DNA from: JAXMAF01 sp046350555 | GTDB lineage: Bacteria > Planctomycetota > Phycisphaerae > Phycisphaerales > SM1A02 | Reading direction: 5' to 3' | Assembly (NCBI GenBank): GCA_046350555.1 | Contig: JAXMAF010000026.1 | Span: 1 to 64,000, forward strand | DNA: 64,000 bases | Made by a program: the position numbers and the translations under genes | The notes under the pieces: generated by a model | The model's database searches: none | What the model was told of the DNA's origin: nothing | What the model saw: only the letters and a program-made list of their open reading frames with translations | In this document: piece after piece, positions 51,368-61,300 of the stretch | Numbering within the stretch: position 1 is the first letter of the stretch | How the letters are laid out: every line of letters starts with the position of its first letter

Positions 51368-52519
51368 ATGGCACTCGGGGAAGAGCGGGCGCGCAAGGCC
51401 GTGTTCATTGGAGTCAGCCACTATCCCAAGGGGACGCAGTGGGGGCCGCTGCCGTGTTGCACCAAGGACGCGAAGGCGATGCGCAAGAAGTTCGCGAGCT
51501 GCCAAGACGTCGAGGATCACCCGGTCGACAATTTTCATGCCAGGGTCCTGACGAGCACAAAGAGGCAAGTACTCGGGACGCCGGTTGTGAAGGAGGCGAT
51601 TCGCAAAGTCTTGAAGACTGCGCACGGTTCAGCCCTCATCTACTTCTCGTGCCATGGCAGCCTTGAGAAGGACGAGGGCTGGCTGATCATGCAGGACTAC
51701 ACGACGGCGAATCCCGGAGTCCCCATGAATTGGCTCATGGACGAGATCCGCGGGGCCATGGGCTCGGAGAAACTCAAGTCCGTGCTCCTGATCCTCGACT
51801 GCTGCCACGCCGCGCAGATGGGTGATGTGGAGCGGCCGGAGTCGATCCGAGGGCCGATCGTGCGCATTTCACAGCTCCCGGAAGGCATGACGATCCTGGC
51901 CGCCGCGCGCGCTGACGAGCTGGCCGAGGAACCGATTGAGGGTGACCATGGTCTGTTCACCGGCGCGCTTCTCAAGGGCCTCGATGGACATGCCGCCGAC
52001 ATCCTCGGCAAGGTGACCGCCGCGTCGCTCTATGCGTTCGCCGAGGGAGTCTTCGGCGCCTGGGAACAGCGCCCCGTGCTCAAGGCGAACGTCAGCAGCC
52101 TGGAGCCGATACACGTCTGCAAGCCGAAGGTCACGCTCGCCGAGCTGGAGCTCCTGACGAAGGACTTCAAGACCGCCGGCGGAACGCATAAGTTGAGTCC
52201 CGCCTACGAGCCGGACGAGGACGCCAAGAAGAGGTACAACGGGGATCCAAGCGACAAGGTCGGCGGCGTACTCAAGGGTCCGAAGTTCCCGTCAGCACGG
52301 GGCATCAGGATGGACAAGGCCAAGAACGCGATCTTCAACCGATTCAAGCACTATCGCGACGCCGGCCTCCTGCGCGGCGAGCAGTGCGCGAACGGGAGTC
52401 GGCGCGACCTCTATCACAGCGCGATGATGAGCCGGCCCGTCGAGCTGACCTCCCTTGGCCAGTACTACTGGGACCTGATGAAGCAGAAGCAACGGTGGCG
52501 CGCCGGTCACCGGTACTGA
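51368..52519 (+). CDS. Caspase-like (peptidase C14) protease
   Basis: 383 residues from ATG 51368, with GGAGG six bases upstream. The N-terminal ~240 residues are a caspase/metacaspase fold: KAVFIGVSHYP at 9-19, the catalytic His96 in YFSCHGS, and Cys146 in LILDCCHAAQ. DEGWLIMQDY and ILAAARADELAEE are further typical strands, ending near HGLFTGALLKGL. The C-terminal ~140 residues are an unassigned, Lys-rich, probably helical domain (FNRFKHYRDAGLLRGEQC). Cytoplasmic; no signal. Bacterial C14 proteases are known in signalling and cell-death-type defence systems. The next gene downstream codes for a SEFIR-NACHT protein in the same direction, 251 bases away. Confidence 0.9.
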   Translation: MALGEERARKAVFIGVSHYPKGTQWGPLPCCTKDAKAMRKKFASCQDVEDHPVDNFHARVLTSTKRQVLGTPVVKEAIRKVLKTAHGSALIYFSCHGSLEKDEGWLIMQDYTTANPGVPMNWLMDEIRGAMGSEKLKSVLLILDCCHAAQMGDVERPESIRGPIVRISQLPEGMTILAAARADELAEEPIEGDHGLFTGALLKGLDGHAADILGKVTAASLYAFAEGVFGAWEQRPVLKANVSSLEPIHVCKPKVTLAELELLTKDFKTAGGTHKLSPAYEPDEDAKKRYNGDPSDKVGGVLKGPKFPSARGIRMDKAKNAIFNRFKHYRDAGLLRGEQCANGSRRDLYHSAMMSRPVELTSLGQYYWDLMKQKQRWRAGHRY

Positions 52520-52530
52520 TCGCCGTACCC

Positions 52531-52684
52531 GGGCGGAATGGGATTGGGTCGGGCGCGAAACTCGACTGGGACGCGTCTGATACGGATTCCAGTAGACCTC
52601 CATGCGTCCGACCCCTTGCCCACAGCGGCGTTTCACGGCGAAATCGGGTTGGGTGGGGCGCGAGAGTCAACTGGGAGGCGTCCG
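52531..52684 (-). repeat. Dispersed repeat R1, one partial and one full inverted copy in tandem
   Basis: GGCGGAATGGGATTGGGTCG...GACTGGGACGCGTC (partial) is followed directly by TGATACGGATTCCAGTAGACC...GAGTCAACTGGGAGGCG (full). They fill the gap between the caspase-like and SEFIR-NACHT genes. Confidence 0.8.
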
Positions 52685-52770
52685 AGGGCCGCGTGAGCGC
52701 GTGCGCCGCGGCGTGCGCGTCGGCGGCGGGCCGCATCCGTTAGACTCCTCGCGGAAGCAGGAGATCTTCG

Positions 52771-55700
52771 GTGCCGCGGGTGTTCCTCAGCTACAGCCAC
52801 GACAGCGTCGAACACGCGGAGCGCGTCCGCGAGCTGGCGGATTGGTTGATCAGGAGCGACATCGACGTCGTGTTCGACCAGTATGTGGAACACAAGCCGT
52901 CCGGGGATGGGTGGAACCTCTGGGCGAAGAAGGCGATCAAGGGCGTCGACTTCGTCCTGGTCATCTGCACGCCAACCTACCGACGGCGATGGGACAAGGA
53001 GGAGAAGCCCCGCGCCGGCCTTGGTGCAACGTACGAGGCGGCGATCCTTCGGGGATGGCTCGCCCGGGATTCGATGAAGAGCGAGCGGTTGATTCCGGTC
53101 GTCTTCGAGGCGTCGGATGTCGACGCGATTCCGGACGAGCTCTTCGAGTTCGATCGAAGGATGCTGCTTCACGGCGATCCTGCGCGGCGCGACGAGGAGT
53201 TCAAGCTCCTTCTTCACCGGCTCTACGAGATGCCGGTCGCGAGGCGCCCGGACCGTGGCGCGCGGCCGAAGCTCGCCTCCAGGCCGTCGCACGACCTTCC
53301 GTCCGACGCGTCGGCGGCGCGACGACTTGAGCCGCTTGGCGTCGTCCGGCGGTTCCTCGATTGGATGTGCCCGCGCACGCACCGGTGGTTGACGGACGTC
53401 GGCATCCTCCGCAAGCCGGGCGAGTACGACACCGTCCAGGCGTTCGTCGGCGAGCAGGTCGCTTCCCTGAACCGGATGATCCGCGAGCGGACGGACCGCT
53501 ACGTCGATCTCGGTGCCGTCTCCCAGGAGCCGACCTCAACGGCGCCCGATCCGTGTGCCGGACGCGACTCCGTGCTGTCGGTCGTGCAGCAGTCGATCCG
53601 CGAGCTGGTTGGAGCGATCGGCGGCGACGACGCCGTGTCGGTCGAGCTGGCGATGTACACCCGGCGCAGCCGTCGCGTGCGCCGCGTGGCGAGCCGCGTG
53701 CTCTCGGCGAGGGAACCGCTGATCCTGCTGGGCGAGCCGGGCTCGGGCAAGTCGTTGACGCTCCTTCAGATTGCGCGCTCCGTGGCGGCACGGGGCGGCG
53801 TTGCGCCGGCGGTCTGCGTCATTGTTCGTCTCGGCGAGTTCTTCGTCGGTCCGGACGTCACGACCAAGGACGTCTGGGCGTTCGTCAAGCGATCGGTGCA
53901 GGATCCGAGCCTCGGCCCGCTGCTCGAGGCGCTCCGAGCCGAGCGGCGCCTGATCGTCATGTTCGACGGCGTCGACGAGATGAGCCGACAGAACTACGAG
54001 CGGCACATCGCCGCGCTCGACGACTTCGCGGGCGGATACGCGAGGACCGTCTTCTGCTGCCGGATCACCGACTTCCTGCCGACCTTCACCCATCAGCGGC
54101 TCGTGCTGCTGCCCTTCTCGCGAACGCAGGTCCTGGAGTACGTCTCCGCGCGGCAGTACATGTGGCCGCTCGAGGTCGACGGCAGGAGATGGAGCAGGCA
54201 GGACCTCGTCACCCACCTGATGACCGCCACGCTGCCGGTCGAGCCGACGAATCCCTTCGTGCTCTGGATGCTCTGCAACTTCCTGAAGGAGCGGAGGACG
54301 TGGCCGCGCTCGCGGGTCGAGCTGCTTGATCACATGGGCCGAAGCACTTACCGCCGGAAGTTCGCCGAACATGGCGACGAGTGGTGGGCGGTCGACGCCA
54401 CGGCGATGTCGAACCTCGCGCTCTCGATCACGCTTGCAAACCGCAGCGCCTCGATCAGCCGCGGCGCGGCGGAGAATTTGCTCGGAGCGGGCGCGGAGGA
54501 GTCGATTCGGCGCGCCGTCGTGGCGGGCGTCCTGCTCGAGTCGCGCGAACGCGTCGGGATCGGCGCCACCGCCGGGGCGTCGCTTCGCTTCGATCACCAT
54601 CGATGGCAGGAGTTCTTCGCAGCCAAGGCGATCAGCGCCGCCACGCCCGACGGGCTTCGGTTCGACTCGCCGCGTCTCCAGGAGACGCTCATCAATGTCG
54701 CGCTCATGGATGGCGTCGGGACAGCGGCTGGCGCCGACGCCGCGGCGCCGCTCTTCCAGCGGGCGATCGACGAGGTCGCCGTCACCCTGGATCGACTCGA
54801 CCAGGAGCGCGACGAGTCGTGGGAACTGGAGGCCGAACTGCCGTCGACCTCGCCGGTCCCATACCGCGAGGAGATGGTCGCTTCCGACCGCATCGAGTTC
54901 ATCGCCCGGCTCCTCGAAGCCTCTTCGAAGGAGCGGCTCGGGGGCTCGCATCCCGCGCTGCTCGCATCGTTCGATCGCGGTGTGACGGTCCTCGCGCGTC
55001 GAGGTCGACCGACGACCCAGGCCAAGATGATCCGGGCGGCGCGGCGCGTGCAGGGGTTCGACGTCGGCAGGGTCGCCGAACCCGCGCTGGCAAGTCCCGT
55101 CCGCTGGCTCAGGACCCAGGCGATCGTTGCGCTGGGCTCGGACGTGGACGCGCGCGGCCGGCGGCGCTTTCGCGGGCCCGACGAAGAGATGTTGCAGAGC
55201 CTGGCCGACGAGAGCTTCTTCTTTCGCTTCGGCGAGTTCGTGCGAATGGCTCGAGCACTTCGCCGGCGGAAGACCTGGCTGGTTCTGGCGATTGTCACGA
55301 TGCTCTCGCTCGTCCCGATCGTCGCCACGGCGGCGACGGTGTCGGCGGCCCCGAAGGCCTTGGTGCTCTTGCGCGAGCTCGGTGGCGCCTCGTCGTCCCA
55401 CGCAGCGGAGGAAGCGGCCAGGGCGGAGGACATCCGTGAGCGTGCCGACGGTGTGCGCTCCGAGCCAGCGATCGGTTCGCACAAGGCGGAGTACGTGAGG
55501 CTACGGATGAAGGACGCCTGGAATGACCAGGGCGTCCGGACGATCGCACGACTCCCCTGGTCGGCGGCGGGAATGGCCGCCATCGTCATCCTCACATATG
55601 GGGGTCTTCTCGCGATCGCGAGACGCAGGATCTGGCTCCAGTCCGGTCCGCTCGTCGCCCTTTCCGGGGTCGCCGGAATAGTCGTGCTCGTGGCGTCAGC

Positions 55701-56712
55701 GGGCGTGTTGATGAGCGGGTGTCCATTCAACCGGGCGACCGAGCGGGGATGGACCGCCATTCTCCCGTTGTTGGCGCTCCCCATGGCGTATGGAGCGCTC
55801 TGTGTGGTCGCGGCGGCGACCCATCTCGCGAGTGTTGCGGTGGTTGGATTGGTGCTCCACGGTCCGGCGTTCGCGGTTGCGTCGGTCCGTGGCGCGATCG
55901 AGCATCATGCGAAGGTTCCTGGTTCATGGGCGAAGGCCTTCGCGGTCTGGGGAGGATACAGCTTGGCGGCATGGGGCCTCGTCCTGATCTTCGGCTGGTG
56001 CTGGTCCTCGGTCGTGCGCAAAGGGGCGATGCTCGTCAGTGTCGGCGACCCGATGCTCTCCCAGCGGGAACTTGCGATCATGATGGCCCTGATCGTGTTG
56101 AACGTCATCGGGGCATGGATCGTCGGCGGGTGTCTGACGAAGCGGGCGTTCAGGGTGCACCAGCGTCACGCCATGCTCTTCCCCGTTTCCGTCCGAGAGC
56201 ACATCGAGTCGTGGGCCTTTGCACCGGTCGAGTCGTGGGCCGGCCTCGGAGCGACGGCGGCGTTCGGAGCCGTGTGGATCGGTTTGGTCGGCGTTGTCGG
56301 ACTCCTGATCGCCGGCGCCAACGGGCTGCTTGGTCGGCTTGTTGGGAAGGTGATCTTCTGGATCTTTGTCGGATGGCTCGCTGTCTCGGCAAGCCTTGCG
56401 GCCATTGGCCTGGGTCCGGGTTTGGTCAAGCGCCTCTGGGTGATTCGATTCGGCATGCGGCCGCCGAGGATCCGCACCCCCGACGAGTGGCTGAGCCGTC
56501 TTGCGGCCCTCGCGGCGAAGCCCTCGCTGCAAGCGGAGTTCATTGCGCAGTCGAATGCCAGAAGCGCCGGCGCCACGACCACCGATGAGTACTTCTCGCT
56601 GCTCACGCTGGCCGAGCGGCATGTGAGCAATGAGCCGGCGCTGAGCGAGCTCGCGAGGAAGCTGCACGACATCGAGGCGATCGTGCGTCAGGAATCGCCG
56701 CCGGGCGGATGA
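52771..56712 (+). CDS. SEFIR-NACHT STAND NTPase with polytopic membrane C-terminus
   Basis: 1313 residues from GTG 52771, chosen because AGGAG lies seven bases upstream and the SEFIR fold starts at once (RVFLSYSHDSVEHAERVREL). The SEFIR domain covers about 1-150 (VVFDQYVEHKPSGDGWNLW, GVDFVLVICTPTYRRRW). A linker leads to a NACHT-type NTPase with Walker A GEPGSGKS at 321-328 and Walker B FDGVDE at 398-403. The helical region after it reaches ~830. From ~834 to ~1225 there are about eight hydrophobic helices (TWLVLAIVTMLSLVPIVATA, IVILTYGGLLAIA, LVALSGVAGIVVLVASAG and others), then a soluble tail. SEFIR is a TIR relative used in bacterial immunity; STAND NTPases oligomerise on a trigger. A membrane-anchored sensor/effector acting with the adjacent caspase-like protease is an inference. 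Confidence 0.9.
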   Translation: MPRVFLSYSHDSVEHAERVRELADWLIRSDIDVVFDQYVEHKPSGDGWNLWAKKAIKGVDFVLVICTPTYRRRWDKEEKPRAGLGATYEAAILRGWLARDSMKSERLIPVVFEASDVDAIPDELFEFDRRMLLHGDPARRDEEFKLLLHRLYEMPVARRPDRGARPKLASRPSHDLPSDASAARRLEPLGVVRRFLDWMCPRTHRWLTDVGILRKPGEYDTVQAFVGEQVASLNRMIRERTDRYVDLGAVSQEPTSTAPDPCAGRDSVLSVVQQSIRELVGAIGGDDAVSVELAMYTRRSRRVRRVASRVLSAREPLILLGEPGSGKSLTLLQIARSVAARGGVAPAVCVIVRLGEFFVGPDVTTKDVWAFVKRSVQDPSLGPLLEALRAERRLIVMFDGVDEMSRQNYERHIAALDDFAGGYARTVFCCRITDFLPTFTHQRLVLLPFSRTQVLEYVSARQYMWPLEVDGRRWSRQDLVTHLMTATLPVEPTNPFVLWMLCNFLKERRTWPRSRVELLDHMGRSTYRRKFAEHGDEWWAVDATAMSNLALSITLANRSASISRGAAENLLGAGAEESIRRAVVAGVLLESRERVGIGATAGASLRFDHHRWQEFFAAKAISAATPDGLRFDSPRLQETLINVALMDGVGTAAGADAAAPLFQRAIDEVAVTLDRLDQERDESWELEAELPSTSPVPYREEMVASDRIEFIARLLEASSKERLGGSHPALLASFDRGVTVLARRGRPTTQAKMIRAARRVQGFDVGRVAEPALASPVRWLRTQAIVALGSDVDARGRRRFRGPDEEMLQSLADESFFFRFGEFVRMARALRRRKTWLVLAIVTMLSLVPIVATAATVSAAPKALVLLRELGGASSSHAAEEAARAEDIRERADGVRSEPAIGSHKAEYVRLRMKDAWNDQGVRTIARLPWSAAGMAAIVILTYGGLLAIARRRIWLQSGPLVALSGVAGIVVLVASAGVLMSGCPFNRATERGWTAILPLLALPMAYGALCVVAAATHLASVAVVGLVLHGPAFAVASVRGAIEHHAKVPGSWAKAFAVWGGYSLAAWGLVLIFGWCWSSVVRKGAMLVSVGDPMLSQRELAIMMALIVLNVIGAWIVGGCLTKRAFRVHQRHAMLFPVSVREHIESWAFAPVESWAGLGATAAFGAVWIGLVGVVGLLIAGANGLLGRLVGKVIFWIFVGWLAVSASLAAIGLGPGLVKRLWVIRFGMRPPRIRTPDEWLSRLAALAAKPSLQAEFIAQSNARSAGATTTDEYFSLLTLAERHVSNEPALSELARKLHDIEAIVRQESPPGG

Positions 56713-56815
56713 CTGAGTTCTGAGACTGACTTGGCAAGTGAAGTCGACCGACTCGAAGCCGCCGCCTCGCACGCCGCGGTGCGGGCCGTCCGCGAGCGAG
56801 CTTCCTCGTCGCTGG

Positions 56816-58214
56816 CTACCGCGCCGTGACCACCATCACCATGACCGTGGCGTCGCGGTCGTCGGAGCCGCCGGAGATCTCGAGCAACGTGCCGCCATCG
56901 CGGAGGGGGAGCGATCCGACGGTCGAGGCGCGGCGCTTCTGGCCGTCGCGCACGAGCTCGAGGTCCGTGGCGATCGAAAGGACGCTGCTCGCCGCGTCGA
57001 GCGTCGGCTTGACCATGAGGAGGACGTGTTCGCGCGGAGCGCGGGACGCGCCGTTCGCGGCGCCCTGCGGCGAACCCGCTGTTGCGCCGCCGGGCGGTTC
57101 GCTCGCCGCCGCGTCCGGTCGTTCGTTCGTCGCGATCGAGTCCGAGCCACCGGCCTCGGTCTCCACCTGGGCCGACTCGCCCAGGCGAACCAGCACGGTC
57201 GAGCGCCAGAGCGTGACCGCGTCGGTGGCCCCGGCGACCGCACGGGCGAGCGCCGCGGTGCCCGGCGCGTGACGGCGGCGGAGCAGGTCCAGCCGCGCGC
57301 GGTCGATGCGCGCGATGGTCGTCTCGATCTCGACCGCGGTGGGGTGGAGCGCGTGCAGCCGGCCGAGCAGGTCGCGCAACGTTCGATGGACGCGCGGCGT
57401 CGCGGTCACCATCAGCACGCCGTCGTGCTCGTCGATCCGCGCGCCGCCACCACCCGTCTCGAGCCAGCTCTCCGGGTCGATGTGCTGCATGAGGAGCTCG
57501 GCGAGGCCGCGCCCCGGGCGTCGGGGACGACGGGAGGCGGCGGTGGCGCGTCCTCATCCGGCACCGGATCTCCCGGAAAGACGACGCACAGGACGCGCCC
57601 GGGGACCAGCGGCGGATCCGCGGAGGGGCGCCCTGGGAGGACGGCGGGCGGGCCTGCGGGCGGCCCGGGTCGTCGGAGCCGCCGGCCGGCGGCTCGCCGG
57701 CGTGTGCCGGCCGGGCGCCGTGGTCGCGAGGGGCACGGCGGCCGCACGGCTGCGAGAGTTCCGCGCGAAGAACTCGGCGGGCGCGGACGCCGGCGAGAAG
57801 CGATCGGATGTCGTAGAGGTCGGTCTCGCGAAGCGCCGCGCTGCCGGCGAGCGTGGTGAGGACGACCTGTCCCGCCGCGATGTCGAAGAGGGGCCGTTCG
57901 TAGTCCCGCCCGATCGAGAGCGCGAGTGCGGCGAGCATGTTGCCGACCGGCGCATCGGCGAGGCGGAGGGTCACGCGGTCGTTGCGGTTGACGCCCAGCG
58001 AGGCGAGCGATTCCCAGTCGGCGCGCACCGGGATCCCGGCGATCGACTCGATCGTCGCGATGGCCTGATCGAGCGGAACGTCGCGGACTTCGAGGCTCCC
58101 GCGGCGTGCCTCGATGGTGTCGAGCAGGGCGAGCGAGCGATCGAGGCTCGATTCGGGCGCCGCCATCGACGCGGTGAGGAGGAACGCGGTCAGCAGCGAC
58201 GTGAGCATGGCCAT
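56816..58214 (-). pseudogene. Exported secretin-like protein, frameshifted in the middle
   Basis: About 465 codons. ATG 58214 starts a signal peptide (MLTSLLTAFLLTASMAA); then RGSLEVRDVPLDQAIATIESIAGIPVRADW resembles the STN/secretin N0 domain. The second half (56816-57490, PRVHRTLRDLLGRLHALHPTAVEIETTI and VMVMVVTAR at the end) resembles the secretin N-domain and beta region. At least one frame change lies in 57490-57760. Without the full beta-barrel motif it may be a soluble secretin-like protein as found in planctomycetes. The gene diverges from the large DUF748 gene. Confidence 0.65.
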
Positions 58215-58399
58215 CCGACGGTATTCCGCCGGTCGCCTCCGGTTGCGGGTCGGAGTTGCGAAGTCCCCGAGGATGCGTTCGAACGCGCTGGGAGTCGATC
58301 GACGCCCGTCCAACGCGACACCATCGCTCGCGTCGAGTCGGGCCCGCCGCGACCGTTCCGTCGCCAACCGCTTCGCCGTCTCGGGTATAAACGTGGTCG

Positions 58400-61300
58400 A
58401 TGAGCGACGTTCCTGCGTCATCGCAGCCGACCGAGCCCGGCGCGCCCTCCTCCGGCGCCACGTCAGCGGCGTCGGGTGGAGGGTCGGCGCCGACCGCGGC
58501 CGGTTCGTCCGATTGGTGGTCGCGCCGGCGGAAGTGGTCGCGTCGGATCGTCGTCGCCGTTCCGACGGCGATCCTGCTCTACACGCTCGTCGGGTTCTTC
58601 GGCGTGCCGCTCCTGCTCCGGCACGTGGTCGTCCCCTGGATCGGCAGGTCGATCGACGGAACGATCGCGCTCCGCGCGGTGCAGGCGAATCCCTACACCT
58701 TCGACCTCGGCCTCGATGGGTTCGAGATCGCCGACGCGCAGGGCCGGCGGACGATCGCCTTCGATCGCGTCGAGGTCAACTTCGAGCTGTGGCGATCGCT
58801 CTTCAGGCCCGGATGGCACATGCGCTGGCTGCACGTGCGCGACCCGTTCGTCTTCGCCGAGTTCGACAAGCGGGGCGTGCTCAACCTGGCGGCGCTCGTG
58901 AAGCCCGATCCGAAGCCGAAGGAGGCGAAGCCGCTCGGGTCGATCCCGCATGTGGTGATCGACGAGCTGACCGTCGGAAACGGTGCCCTGAACATCGACG
59001 ATCACACCCTTCCGGAGCCGTTCGCGCTCATGCTTGGCGGGCTGAGCTTCTCGCTGGACCATCTCGACACCTCGCCCGAGAAGGACAATCCGCATCACCT
59101 TCGTGCAACGACCGAGACCGGCGCCGTCCTCGTCTGGGACGGCACGCTCAAGGCGGATCCGCTCTCGTCGCAGGGCACGTTGACCGGCACGGGCCTGGTC
59201 ATGTCGCGCTTCATGCCGTACGCCATGCGCTACACCGACGCGCGGGTGGTCGGCGGCACGCTCGACTTCGAGCTTCGATACGACTTCGCTCCCGTCCGCG
59301 AGTCGCGCGTCGCGACCTTCGACTTCAAGTCGATCGCCCTCGACGGCGTCGCGATCGAGCGCGAGAAGGCCGGGCTGGCGACGCTTCCGAAGATCCGGCT
59401 CGAGGACGTCTCGATCAACGCCATCACCCGCGTCGTCTTCGGTGAGCTGCGTGGCGCTGGAGGACGGCACGCTGCTCGTCGATCGCGACGGGGCCGGCGA
59501 CGTCAACCTCGCGAGGATGCTGGTGCCGCCACCTCCGGCCGCCGCAACTGGGGCAACGACCGCGAGTCCGGCGGTGGCGGGTGGCGTCCAGGCGGCGGCA
59601 AGGAATGCGCTGCGTCGGGCGCGCGTCGACGTCAAGACGATCCCCTATCCGTTCCAGCAGGTCATCACGGGCGTTCTCGTACCGGGTCGAGGATCTCTGC
59701 CGGGAACGTGGTCGATCGAGTTGCAGCAGATCGCGATGCCAGTCGATCGATTTCGTCGACCGCGGCTTCGCCCCGGCGTCGGTTGCCGATCCGCGACCTC
59801 GCCCTGACCGGGCCGATCCTCGGCGGCGAGGGATTCCGGCGTCCTACGCGACATCCATGCGCGTCGGCGCCGATGCGTTCGGTGGCCAGCGAATGCTGCC
59901 GTCAACAAAGGCGATCGGTGCTGCTCGACGCCAGGTGAAGGTGGACGGCGTCGCTTCGAGCCCAGGCGTTGCCGTACCTCGCGGTCCTGCTCTGCCGCCG
60001 TTCGCGTTGCCGACGCTGCGCTCGTCTCGCCTTCGTCGATGCGCACATCACGGCCTCGGTCCCGAACGCGAAGAAGCTTCGAGCAAGGAGCTGGTCCGGC
60101 GAGCGCGGCTGGAGAACTCCGTGCTCGACCAGCGCCGACTCGGCCGCGTTCGCGTCGGCCGACCGCATCGCCCTGCGCGGCGACGCGACCGTCGGCGTGT
60201 CGGAGACGGACGGGTCGCGTCTCGGCTGGAAGGGCCTCATCGAGATCGGCAAGGTGAGCGGAGATGCGGCGCTCCTGACGGAGCGCTGGGACTCGGATCG
60301 GAAGGACGCCGGTCGAGAAGCCTGCTCGACGGCGAGGCGACCAGGTCGAGGTCGGTGCTCGCGAAGGATGCCGACGGTCACGTGCAGACCGGGCCGCGAC
60401 CCGAGCATCGGCTGGAACGGCACGGATCACGCTGGCGGGCGTCGACGCGTCCAGATCGAGCCTGGCGGGACCGGTCGACGCCGGGCTCGGCCGACTTCGC
60501 TCGCCGGCGCAGCCCAGGCGATGGTGCCGGACGCTTCGAGGATGCGCGCCGCCCCGGGGCGTTGCCGCCGGTGTCCCGACCACCGCGAACTGCTCGGCAG
60601 GAACCTCGAGCTGGAGGCGGTCCGCCTTGCGGCGCCGCATCTGGCGGTCGACGCGAAGAAGCTCGTCGTCGACGGCACGGCCGACGCATCGCGACGCCTT
60701 CAAGCGCCGACTCGACCGTGCGCTGGAAGGGCAGGACGACCGTCGACGGCGGGACGGTTTCGTGCGGCCGCCGGCGAGCCAGTCCGAGGTCGCTGCTGGG
60801 CGCCGCGACCCTTTCGACCGACGGAACGCTGGAGGCGATGGCCGGGCGTCGATGTCGTCGTTGACATGGTCCGCGCTCGATGGCAGCGACACCAAGGCGA
60901 GCGGCGCGGATTGGTCGACCGCGCGGCGGCGTTGCGCCATGGCGATGCCGCGCAGCCGAAGGCGGCGGCGATATTGACCTGAACGGACGCGTCGAGGAGC
61001 GCGGCAACCTCAGGCGTGGGCGACCGCCGGCGGAGGACCCGCCGAGGTGCGGCGTTGATCGTCGAGGGCGTGCTGGGAAGCGACCCGGGCGCCGCGAATG
61101 CGGGCGACGCCGGCCAATCCGGCTTCCCGGGTATTCATGGAAAGGTCGGATCACGCGCAGCTGCTCGAGCGCGGCCGGCACGCCGGCGGCGTGAAGGCGG
61201 TGCGACGCGGCTGACGGTCGGTGGTATCTACGATGCTGCTCGGCGAGCCCTTCACGCCTGTCCACCGCGGCCCGGTCGAGATCGACGGTGCCACCGCCGA

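Noticed and set aside
53536..55482. 648-residue minus-strand ORF opposite the SEFIR-NACHT gene
   Set aside because: Shadow frame with biased composition; the plus frame holds all motifs.
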